This document shows, one piece after another, positions 1 through 5,714 of a stretch of 9,129 nt of DNA. Below the pieces are notes generated by a model that was not told the DNA's origin, ran no database searches, and worked only from the letters and a program-made list of their open reading frames with translations. Both the position numbers and the translations under genes were made by a program. Origin of the DNA: JACQHJ01 sp038063075 (GTDB lineage Bacteria; Patescibacteriota; Microgenomatia; Levybacterales; UBA12049). Each line of letters opens with the position of its first letter. Within the stretch, counting starts at the first letter, position 1. Where the stretch lies: contig JBBTVW010000042.1 in assembly GCA_038063075.1 (NCBI GenBank), positions 1-9,129 of the forward strand. Reading direction: 5' to 3'.

Positions 1-100
1 ATATCCTAGGCATTTGCAAGCCTTTTAATCCTTACTAAAAGAGACGATGGAGGTTGTAGGGAAATTAATTCAGTTTTTGTCCTCTTTTCCATAAACTTTA

Positions 101-138
101 TATTCTTATTTCTTAAAATTAAGAATAAATGTTTTTTT
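101..138 (+). terminator. Weak hairpin plus T-run, possible plus-strand terminator
   Basis: An 8-bp inverted repeat (TATTCTTA at 101-108, TAAGAATA at 120-127, 11-nt loop) is followed after 4 nt by seven T (132-138) on the plus strand. The stem is almost all A/T, so it would be a weak terminator. It sits just past the 3' end of the toxin gene, where it could mark the end of a convergent gene to the left or be AT-rich noise. No clear terminator for the minus-strand toxin transcript is visible here. Confidence 0.2.
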
Positions 139-535
139 AGTTGATTATTCTTAGGCCATAATTTTTATAATCAATAAAGCTTTTATCCTTAGTCAGTAAA
201 ACGCAGTCATAATTTATTGCCTGCCAAGCGATCATTCGATCAAATTGATCTTTGTTATTAGCTTTGGGTAACTTATGATAAGAAGATGCTATTTTTATAT
301 CTAAATCAAGAATATCTATGTTAGCTTTCTTAGCAATATCGGGTAATTCGTCCGGAAAGAGTCCAGTAAGATAGATCTTACCTAGAGAGAATTTCAAGGA
401 TATTTCCCAGAAGGAGAGAACGCTTATGTATTTTGTGACTTCAGGGTTAATTAAGATTTTGCTTATTTTATGGGAAATTTTCTTTGGATACATCACCGAC
501 CACAAAAAAATGTGCGTATCAATAAGATAGCTCAC
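137..535 (-). CDS. vapC: PIN-domain ribonuclease toxin, VapC-type
   Basis: This 132-aa protein has the length and motif order of type II VapC toxins, which are Mg-dependent RNases of the PIN fold. The N-terminal YLIDTHIFLW (residues 3-12) carries the first acidic residue, D6. SFWEISLK (41-48) carries E44, DQFDRMIAWQA (96-106) carries D96 and D99, and LLTKDKSF (113-120) carries D117. These match the usual acidic quartet; the family's common RDPFDR is here KDQFDR. The start is GTG at 535, inside a GTGA overlap of 4 nt with the antitoxin stop codon, so translation is probably coupled. A GGAGG lies about 13 nt upstream of the GTG, rather far for a good SD. The RNA target cannot be read from sequence. 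The acidic residues are intact, so the toxin is probably active. Family assignment is confident; the vapC symbol is used in the generic sense. Confidence 0.9.
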   Translation of the reverse strand: MSYLIDTHIFLWSVMYPKKISHKISKILINPEVTKYISVLSFWEISLKFSLGKIYLTGLFPDELPDIAKKANIDILDLDIKIASSYHKLPKANNKDQFDRMIAWQAINYDCVLLTKDKSFIDYKNYGLRIIN

Positions 536-771
536 GAACCAAGAAATTCCTCCTCTGTCATCTTAAACCCCTTCTGTATTTTAAAAGAGGCTTTTCCCTC
601 AAGTATGCCCAGCTTAATTTTTTTATCTGGCATATATTTGTGATATGGAACTAGAGCGGCTACCTTTTTCTTGTTTTTACCATAAGTTATCCCAATACTT
701 TGGCCTTGCAATACTTTCTCCAAAACTTCAGAAAATTTAGATTTAAATTGTCCTACAGTTAAATCATACAT
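532..771 (-). CDS. Antitoxin of the Phd/YefM family, partner of the PIN toxin
   Basis: This 79-aa protein starts MYDLTVGQFKSKFSEVLEKV, the N-terminal DNA-binding Phd/YefM pattern, followed by the strand pair around SIGITYGKNKKKVAALVPY. The C-terminal KLGILEGKASFKIQKGF and the acidic MTEEEF are typical of the tail that folds over a PIN toxin's active site. It is the first gene of the pair, with its TGA stop overlapping the toxin's GTG. The ATG at 771 is favoured because the predicted transcription start falls within a few bases of it. The antitoxin probably represses its own promoter by binding the palindrome just upstream, which is inferred from family behaviour and position. In operon terms it plays the VapB role, although the fold is Phd/YefM-like. 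Confidence 0.88.
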   Translation of the reverse strand: MYDLTVGQFKSKFSEVLEKVLQGQSIGITYGKNKKKVAALVPYHKYMPDKKIKLGILEGKASFKIQKGFKMTEEEFLGS

Positions 772-779
772 ATAAGAAT

Positions 780-808
780 AATATAATATTTTCTTGACAA
801 CTTGTCAA
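780..808 (-). promoter_or_regulatory. Promoter of the toxin-antitoxin pair, predicted leaderless
   Basis: On the minus strand, TTGACA (803-808) is followed by a 17-bp spacer and TATATT (780-785), close to sigma-70 consensus. Only 8 nt separate the -10 from the ATG at 771, so the transcript should begin at or within two bases of the start codon. No SD is present, as expected for a leaderless message. Confidence 0.75.
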
Positions 809-811
809 GAA
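791..811. promoter_or_regulatory. Perfect palindrome over the -35 element, likely antitoxin operator
   Basis: Ten-base arms TTCTTGACAA (791-800) and TTGTCAAGAA (802-811) are exact inverted repeats around a single central C. The palindrome covers the -35 hexamer and half of the spacer of the toxin-antitoxin promoter, so a bound dimer would block RNA polymerase. Phd/YefM antitoxins usually autoregulate through such sites; the assignment rests on position and symmetry. Confidence 0.75.
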
Positions 812-835
812 ACAACCTATAGGAGAGATTTACTC

Positions 836-884
836 AATAAAACTAAAAAGGAGATACGATAACCTGCCCAATCATCGTATCTCC
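836..884 (-). terminator. Intrinsic terminator of the small-ORF transcript
   Basis: Read on the minus strand, an exact 11-bp stem (GGAGATACGAT with ATCGTATCTCC; plus coordinates 850-860 and 874-884) has a 13-nt loop and is followed at once by TTTTTAGTTTTATT. This is a good intrinsic terminator for a minus-strand transcript arriving from the small ORF. On the plus strand no T-run follows, so it works in one direction only. It insulates the toxin-antitoxin promoter 40 nt further on. Confidence 0.8.
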
Positions 885-901
885 ATTATAGCTTCCAAAT
901 A

Positions 902-929
902 TTGATATAAAAATATCATTCTATATCAA
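902..929. repeat. 8-bp inverted repeat in the structured region
   Basis: TTGATATA (902-909) and TATATCAA (922-929) are exact inverted arms around a 12-nt loop. The stem is AT-rich and weak on its own. A second short pairing (GATAT with ATATC) competes with it inside the same segment. Confidence 0.4.
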
Positions 930-971
930 CAAAATCGATAAGTTTTAGCCTCATCAATTTTCCTTGACATT

Positions 972-1037
972 AAACTAATTATTTGCTAAAACTTTCCAAT
1001 AGGTAATTAGTTTTATTTCCTGCCTAAAGGACTAATT
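972..1037. repeat. Three-copy 7-mer able to form two exclusive hairpins
   Basis: ACTAATT at 974-980, its exact complement AATTAGT at 1005-1011, and ACTAATT again at 1031-1037. The middle copy can pair with the left one (the match extends to 10 bp, 972-981 with 1004-1013) or with the right one, but not both. In the minus-strand RNA the right-hand pair forms first and the left-hand pair is the longer, later competitor. This is the layout of a conformational switch or attenuator. AT-richness makes chance matches easier. Confidence 0.5.
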
Positions 1038-1048
1038 GCCCTTTTTCC

Positions 1049-1115
1049 AAGAGCATTGCTTATCGTACCAAGAAGTTATTAATTCAAGTAACGAAAGCGA
1101 TGCTCTTCTTTTTTA
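1049..1115 (+). terminator. Long hairpin with T-run, terminator-like on the plus strand
   Basis: AAGAGCATTGCTT (1049-1061) pairs with AAGCGATGCTCTT (1095-1107), 13 bp with one G-U pair in plus-strand RNA. After a bulged A1062, TCGT (1063-1066) also pairs with ACGA (1091-1094). TTCTTTTTT (1106-1114) ends it on the plus strand. In minus-strand RNA the G-U becomes a C-A mismatch and no T-run follows. The fold and tail therefore favour plus-strand termination, although the loop of 24 nt is large for an intrinsic terminator. It begins 5 nt after the small ORF's stop codon. Confidence 0.45.
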
Positions 1116-1262
1116 GAGCATTACCACTGGTATATTAATCCCTTTTTCCAGCAATTTTTTAAATTGCTCACGGCCTTGTTTTACCAAGGCATCCTGCCTG
1201 TAATCAGAAATCGTTTTTCCTTCTTTTAATTTAGTAGTAAACCCTAAAAAGTTAAATCTCAT
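1113..1262 (-). CDS. Small 49-aa hypothetical protein
   Basis: ATG at 1262 to TAA at 1113 encodes 49 residues, beginning MRFNFLGFTTKLKEG and ending EKGINIPVVML. The sequence reads like a real protein: a basic, mainly helical middle (about residues 17-40, ISDYRQDALVKQGREQFKKL) and a short hydrophobic C-terminal strand, IPVVML. No signal peptide, transmembrane segment or known catalytic motif is visible, and I do not recognise the family. A near-consensus promoter ends 11 nt before the ATG, so the mRNA would have a leader of only about 4 nt and no SD. This placement supports both start and strand. It stands alone between the glycosyltransferase and the toxin-antitoxin pair, with a long structured 3' region after it. 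It could be an independent small protein, or the degenerate remnant of a larger gene. Confidence 0.6.
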   Translation of the reverse strand: MRFNFLGFTTKLKEGKTISDYRQDALVKQGREQFKKLLEKGINIPVVML

Positions 1263-1273
1263 GCTTAATTAGG

Positions 1274-1302
1274 ATTGTAGCATACGTTGTCAAGGGTGTC
1301 AA
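1274..1302 (-). promoter_or_regulatory. Near-consensus promoter of the small ORF
   Basis: Minus strand: TTGACA (1297-1302), 17-bp spacer, TACAAT (1274-1279). The predicted transcription start is about 4 nt before the ATG at 1262. A second TTGACA lies 9 bp downstream within the spacer (1288-1293), giving a tandem TTGACA that could also be a protein-binding site. The quality of this promoter is the main evidence that the 49-aa ORF is expressed. Confidence 0.75.
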
Positions 1303-1328
1303 ACCTATAGCGTAAAACAGACCAAAAG

Positions 1329-1345
1329 TACTATACCTTATAGTA
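1329..1345. repeat. Short palindrome upstream of the small-ORF promoter
   Basis: TACTATA (1329-1335) and TATAGTA (1339-1345) are exact inverted arms around CCT, 27 bp upstream of the small ORF's -35 hexamer. It could be an operator or upstream site, or chance in AT-rich DNA. The rest of 1346-1468 holds no gene that I can see. Confidence 0.25.
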
Positions 1346-1468
1346 ACGAGTTAATAGGTTTAGCTTATTTTAACGGCCTAAATAAAGTTTAATAAAAAGA
1401 TGTGGATAACTTTGGGAAAAGATATTTTGACAATAATTAATAATTAAGAGGGATTAGAAAGTTACTTA

Positions 1469-2230
1469 TTATGCTGATTTTATAAGAGGAGAAAAGAAGG
1501 TTCTAATAGGTGCTTGGTAGTCATAAAGTGTTCTACCCTTAATTAAAAGTTTAATTAATGAGAGTATGTTTTTTCTAACCTCAGAGATATAGGTACTAGG
1601 GTGGCTTCTGTGATAGTGAAGAGAGTCTGGTAGGTTAGCAAATTTACCATAAGGAATGATTTTCATAAAGATATCGCTATAAATGAATGGATTTGAGCCT
1701 ATGTTAAACTTTAAAATATCCTTTGGAAGCATAAGTTTATTTATTAAAACAGTTTCAAACTGCATAGATATTCCATGAAGGGGATTTTGATATATTTCGC
1801 TGTTTTCCATTGGGAAATTACTTTTTCCAATTTTTTTACCAGCTTCATTTATAAAACTACATTGGCTACCCACAGCTATAAATTCAGGGTTTTTAAGCAA
1901 AAATCTATATTGTTTTGCAAGCCTATTTAGCTTTGAAATGTCTGAAGGGTCCATAAAGGCTATATAGCTTCCTTTGGTTTTCTTAATAAGTCTATTTAGG
2001 GTTACTGCAAGGCCGTAAGATTTAACATTTTTATAAATTCTAAGTCTCTTTGTATCCTGCTTTTTAAAGCTTCTTAAAATAGACATAGAATTATCAGTTG
2101 AGAAGTCATCTATGGCTATGATTTCAAGGTTAGAATAGGTTTGATTTAATAGGGAGTACAAGCAATCTGCCAGGGTTCTAGCAGAATTTCTAACAGGAAG
2201 AATTACCGTAATTAATGGTTTTTCTTTCAT
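1469..2230 (-). CDS. Family 2 glycosyltransferase (GT-A fold)
   Basis: This 253-aa cytoplasmic enzyme should transfer a sugar from a nucleotide donor, probably onto a surface glycan. ITVILPVRNSARTLADCLYS (7-26) is the classic N-terminal strand and helix, and IIAIDDFSTDNS (37-48) carries the nucleotide-binding DxSTD pattern. YIAFMDPSDISKLNRLAKQ (89-107) holds the metal-binding site, and NPEFIAVGS (114-122) follows as in the family. Two motif positions are unusual. The common D-A-D-D is DPSD, keeping D94 and D97 but losing the acid of the middle position. The usual ED catalytic-base pair before the C-terminal GKFANLPDSLHYHR is YSD, keeping only D186. Activity or metal use may therefore be altered. 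No transmembrane segment is clear. It has its own promoter and is separated by 140 nt from the larger operon. The ATG at 2230 has no SD, but an upstream in-frame start is not evident. Donor and acceptor are unknown. Confidence 0.88.
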   Translation of the reverse strand: MKEKPLITVILPVRNSARTLADCLYSLLNQTYSNLEIIAIDDFSTDNSMSILRSFKKQDTKRLRIYKNVKSYGLAVTLNRLIKKTKGSYIAFMDPSDISKLNRLAKQYRFLLKNPEFIAVGSQCSFINEAGKKIGKSNFPMENSEIYQNPLHGISMQFETVLINKLMLPKDILKFNIGSNPFIYSDIFMKIIPYGKFANLPDSLHYHRSHPSTYISEVRKNILSLIKLLIKGRTLYDYQAPIRTFFSPLIKSA

Positions 2231-2243
2231 TTTATATACTTAA

Positions 2244-2297
2244 GAGGTTACTCAAGTATTGAGGTTAAATTGGACAATAATTAACCTAATAAATTCC
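2244..2297 (-). promoter_or_regulatory. Structured 5' leader of the family 2 glycosyltransferase gene
   Basis: The predicted leader (about 67 nt) contains an exact 7-bp inverted repeat (plus TTAACCT 2281-2287 and AGGTTAA 2262-2268). A second AGGTTA at 2245-2250 could compete for the same partner. CTCAA/TTGAG (2251-2263) forms another small stem between the two. Alternative pairing next to an SD-less start codon is suggestive of translational control but unproven. Confidence 0.3.
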
Positions 2298-2303
2298 AAT
2301 AGT

Positions 2304-2332
2304 ATTGTATCAATTTTATGCCTTAAAGTCAA
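2304..2332 (-). promoter_or_regulatory. Promoter of the family 2 glycosyltransferase gene
   Basis: Minus strand: TTGACT (2327-2332), 17-bp spacer, TACAAT (2304-2309), five of six matches to consensus in each hexamer. The predicted start near 2297 gives a leader of about 67 nt. There is no convincing terminator between the upstream 1113-aa gene and this promoter (only a GCCT/AGGC stem at 2352-2365 without a T-run), so read-through from the big operon is possible. Confidence 0.65.
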
Positions 2333-2370
2333 ATCTTTGGGGATCTAGTTAGCCTTAAAATAGGCATAAG

Positions 2371-5300
2371 TTAAGAAGATTTTCTGTGCCTATTTAGACC
2401 CAAAATTACAAGTAAAATTGCAAAAAAGGTAATAACCAGAAAGCCTAAAAACTGAAAGTATTGAGGTATATAAACGATTACAAAATCTGAAGCCTTGTTA
2501 TCTTCCTCAATTTTCCATCCATTTTGCCAATTATTGATTAAAACATGATTTTTGATCTCCAAGCCAAAGATAAATGGTAAATTTTGATTAATAAAAGACG
2601 TTAATTTTGAGCTTGATTTGTTAATCTTATATGCTTTCCAGCCTTTATCAAAGGATTGAGAGAGAATAAGGAAAGTATTCTTACTACTACTTACATCCTT
2701 AATAACATATGAATATACATTTGGATGATCCACAGAGCCTATGCTAGAGGTGCTATTGTTAGTGTTAGCTTCATCCTTATTTGATAATTTAAGGTTTATA
2801 ATAAAGTTATAGGGAATAGGGTACTTACTTATCTTAAAAAGAGTATTACTTACCTTATCTTTAGTAAGGGAGATATTCTCTAAATGGAAAGAATATGCTC
2901 TTCCAAAATCTTCTTGTGGAGCAATAACATAGCTTGAAAGGGTATTTTTACTATCTAAATAGGTATCTATAACAGGATATTTTAAGTCTTCATTGTTTAG
3001 CCAAAAATGCAGTGATCTACCAGCATTATTCTTACTTTCAATAAAGATAGCATAGCCTTGATTATGAACTAGATTTTGAGCATAAAACTCAAGGCACGCA
3101 GAAGAATTAGATGAGTTAAGGTTAATGCCATTTAAATTACTTTGATTTATTAATTCTGCTTTAAAATTATCTTTTCTGAAAAAGTCACAATTATATACAT
3201 CCTTAAGACTGTCTTTAGATGGAGTATATTCAAAGCTTTGATAATTATCACTAATCTTTGGAATGATGACCTCAATAGAAGCGTTATTAGTATCAATATT
3301 AATATTTTCTAAGTTGCCTAGAAATGAAGAGATAGTTTGGTTTCCAATAATTACTTCTTGAGTTAAATTAGTTGAGCTAAAGACGATTACGTTTTCATCT
3401 TTTGTTAATAAAAATGTGTTCCCAAGTGTTTCTTGGGATTTAGCTGGATCTATTTTATAGTCTTTTATTCCATTTACATTCATATTAATCTTTTCCGTAT
3501 ATTCTTTTGGTATGGTTGTAAGATTAATATTAAGTTCCTTTTCATAAATAAGCTTTCTTTGTTTTCCTTTTGTAATGTAGATTTTGGGACTTTGCAGTAG
3601 TGCTTTAACAACTAAATTGCCGTCTAAATCCTTATTTGTAGTAAGTGTAACTTGAATAAATTGTTCATTCTCAAAAAAAGAGGGGATAGTAAGCGTATTA
3701 GTCTTAGAATTAGATAGATTACTTTCAATTACAATTTCATTTGCTTTATTTTTTATAATAAACTCTTTATCAGTTTGATTTTTATTTGAAAATAATGATC
3801 TAAAAGGAAAGATAATGTCGTAGTCTTTATCACTGGTAATATAGTTTCCAAGTGTTTTATAGGCAATATCCTGATCATTCCAGTTATAGCTATTTACGCT
3901 TTTTAGGTTTGAATCAATAAAAACAAAGTTGTTAGGTTTATCTTTTAAGTTAACTTTATATATATCTATACTGCCAAAGCTTTTTTCTTTTTTTACACTT
4001 GGAATTTGTTTTAGAAGATCAGCTTGCTCTTTTGTAAATAGTGAAATAGGAGATGGGGGATAGATAATATTTCTATCAACCATGATAAATCCTATTTGAT
4101 ACTTATTTAATACATCTTCAAAGCTTTTTGCATCTTTAGAATATAGAGCGTGTGAAGCTTCCCAGTAATAGTTTTCATTGTTCTTGTTCCAAACATCAAA
4201 AGCTCTGTCTAATATTGGTTGTTCTATTCCATACCAAATAAAGCCTGAGCCTCCATAGCCAAAAGAGTAGTAACTCCAGCCCCAAAATGTTGGTTGAGGA
4301 AAATTAGCAATCCTTTGGTTTTTATCCTGGTTTTTAAAGTATTCAAAAACTTTTACGTATTCACTTGGAATATTAATTTTTTCTTTTTCATAAAATAAAT
4401 TTCCTTTAAAAATAGGAAAAACAAAGATAAAAAGAAGAAATATAAGAACAATTGGTAATATTGAAAGAGTTTTCTTAGAAAAATAGGTTGAAAGAAATTT
4501 AAGTAAGTCTTTTACCCCAAGGCCAAAAAAGACTGCAAAAGAAAGAGAAGCTATAATTGAAAACTTTGTAAACGGAAATCTTAGTACTTCATTTAAGATA
4601 CTTATTTTCCTAAGCAAAGCGTCTATATATGAAAAAGGTGGTGTATTTATTGAAAGCATAGTAATTGAACCCATAAAGATAAGAGCAAATATCATTTCAA
4701 TGGGCTTTCTTTGTCTTAGTGAGTTTAAAAAGCCAATTAGTATAACTGCAAAAACTAGATAGCCAATAGTTAAAATAAAAGGATTTGCCAAGTGATCTCT
4801 AAAAGAGGAAAGCATGTAGTTAAAGTTACCAGCAAGATTTGGATCTACATTATTAAACCAAAAACCTTTAAGTAAGACTACTTCCTCAATCGATCCAAAT
4901 GCCTTGTTTTGAGCAATAACTGTATCCGTTGCCATTTCGTTAATCTTTGCACTTAGGGCAACATTTGAGTTAGTAAAAAGGAAATAACTAAAGGGTAAGA
5001 GCCAAAAAGCGTTAATAATAAGAGTAACTATTAAAACTTTAAGAGATGTTATTAATGAAGCTTTACTTTTTTTGTTTAAAATAAAGACTAAAAGTATGGT
5101 AAAAAGAACTAATAAGTAGACAAAGAATACAGTAGGAACTTGAGACTGAGAGATGGATAATATATTTATTAGAACAAATAATAATAAGTTTTTTAAAGAA
5201 TTTTTCTTAAGAAAATTTACTGTTGTTAGTATTAGCCAAGGTAAAAAAGCAAAATGAATAATAAAAGGTTCAAATGGCGCATAGAATGTTTGCACAGTTG

Positions 5301-5712
5301 AAAGATTTAAAAGATAGAAAAGAGACACTAGACTAGAGAAAACCTTATTCCAGAAAACGCTGATATGCTCAAATACTAGCTTTTTGGCCATAAAATAGAC
5401 TCCAATCGTGCCAACTCCAAGCATTGCAAAGGTAAAGACTTGTCTTATTAGATTTATTGGTAATACAAAAGATAGGATTGAAGTAAAAATTTGCCTAACA
5501 ATATCAGCTGCGTGAGCATTGCCAGCTAGAACACCAAGTCCTTGATATTCTTGCCAGACTGAAAAGAGAGCTCTTTTTAGATTTAAACCATTATTTAATT
5601 CTGTTTGAAGATTGTCCCAACCAGTTAAAAAGCCATTTACTGAGAAGTTTGTCAAAAATAAGACAAAGAGAGTAGCGATTATAAAACCAAAAGGGAAATA
5701 TTTTTTAAGCAT
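2371..5712 (-). CDS. Large polytopic membrane protein, YfhO/GT-C glycosyltransferase-like
   Basis: This 1113-aa protein has about 12 hydrophobic segments in residues 8-436, a soluble stretch of roughly 640 residues (about 440-1080), one last membrane segment (about 1086-1106) and a basic tail, NRHRKSS. After the first segment, GWDNLQTELN (31-40) and WQEYQGLG (53-60) followed by NAHAAD (65-70) resemble the first extracytoplasmic loop of GT-C-fold polyprenyl-sugar transferases, where an Asp is catalytic; D33 is the candidate. LRFPFTKFS (377-385) resembles the RNPxEKF-type motif of AftD/YfhO-like proteins. The segment about 448-560 (aromatic-rich, GYGGSGFIWYG, then DRAFDVWNKNNENYYWE) continues that family pattern; the rest of the soluble part looks beta-rich and unassigned. 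AAAGGAG lies 8 nt before the ATG inside the upstream gene, which ends 2 nt away, so the two are coupled. Likely role: transfer of lipid-linked sugars outside the membrane. Family level is moderately sure; reaction is inferred. Confidence 0.7.
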   Translation of the reverse strand: MLKKYFPFGFIIATLFVLFLTNFSVNGFLTGWDNLQTELNNGLNLKRALFSVWQEYQGLGVLAGNAHAADIVRQIFTSILSFVLPINLIRQVFTFAMLGVGTIGVYFMAKKLVFEHISVFWNKVFSSLVSLFYLLNLSTVQTFYAPFEPFIIHFAFLPWLILTTVNFLKKNSLKNLLLFVLINILSISQSQVPTVFFVYLLVLFTILLVFILNKKSKASLITSLKVLIVTLIINAFWLLPFSYFLFTNSNVALSAKINEMATDTVIAQNKAFGSIEEVVLLKGFWFNNVDPNLAGNFNYMLSSFRDHLANPFILTIGYLVFAVILIGFLNSLRQRKPIEMIFALIFMGSITMLSINTPPFSYIDALLRKISILNEVLRFPFTKFSIIASLSFAVFFGLGVKDLLKFLSTYFSKKTLSILPIVLIFLLFIFVFPIFKGNLFYEKEKINIPSEYVKVFEYFKNQDKNQRIANFPQPTFWGWSYYSFGYGGSGFIWYGIEQPILDRAFDVWNKNNENYYWEASHALYSKDAKSFEDVLNKYQIGFIMVDRNIIYPPSPISLFTKEQADLLKQIPSVKKEKSFGSIDIYKVNLKDKPNNFVFIDSNLKSVNSYNWNDQDIAYKTLGNYITSDKDYDIIFPFRSLFSNKNQTDKEFIIKNKANEIVIESNLSNSKTNTLTIPSFFENEQFIQVTLTTNKDLDGNLVVKALLQSPKIYITKGKQRKLIYEKELNINLTTIPKEYTEKINMNVNGIKDYKIDPAKSQETLGNTFLLTKDENVIVFSSTNLTQEVIIGNQTISSFLGNLENINIDTNNASIEVIIPKISDNYQSFEYTPSKDSLKDVYNCDFFRKDNFKAELINQSNLNGINLNSSNSSACLEFYAQNLVHNQGYAIFIESKNNAGRSLHFWLNNEDLKYPVIDTYLDSKNTLSSYVIAPQEDFGRAYSFHLENISLTKDKVSNTLFKISKYPIPYNFIINLKLSNKDEANTNNSTSSIGSVDHPNVYSYVIKDVSSSKNTFLILSQSFDKGWKAYKINKSSSKLTSFINQNLPFIFGLEIKNHVLINNWQNGWKIEEDNKASDFVIVYIPQYFQFLGFLVITFFAILLVILGLNRHRKSS

Positions 5713-5714
5713 TT

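Larger units (their letters stand above)
850..1112 (-). ncRNA. Structured 3' region downstream of the small ORF, possible regulatory RNA
   Basis: About 260 nt between the small ORF's stop codon and the terminator contain four substantial inverted repeats: 1049-1107 (long hairpin), 972-1013 (exact 10-bp arms), 902-929 (exact 8-bp arms) and the terminator stem 850-884. Only very short ORFs occur here (for example 14, 12 and 10 codons). It matches no RNA signature I know: no RNase P core, tmRNA ends, SRP core motif or common riboswitch core is visible. The upstream promoter and downstream terminator suggest one minus-strand transcript of about 430 nt carrying both the small ORF and this region. 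A separate plus-strand RNA ending near 1115 is an alternative. The structure is seen; function and strand are inferred. Confidence 0.45.

Noticed and set aside
6..92. 28-codon minus-strand ORF (ATG at 92, TAG at 6) downstream of the toxin gene
   Set aside because: No SD, no promoter and no recognisable motif; its length is within chance expectation, although it could be the tail end of something continuing from a degraded gene.
850..1112. Known RNA classes (RNase P, tmRNA, SRP RNA, 6S RNA, common riboswitches) for the structured region
   Set aside because: None of their core motifs or paired ends could be found by eye; a covariance-model search would settle it.
1107..1115. A AAA AAG slippery heptamer after the small ORF
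   Set aside because: The in-frame TAA stop comes before the heptamer, so a -1 shift there could not extend the 49-aa ORF.
1401..1409. Perfect DnaA-box match (TTATCCACA on the minus strand)
   Set aside because: Only one copy was noticed, with no cluster, DNA-unwinding element or replication gene nearby; a single match in 9 kb is unremarkable.
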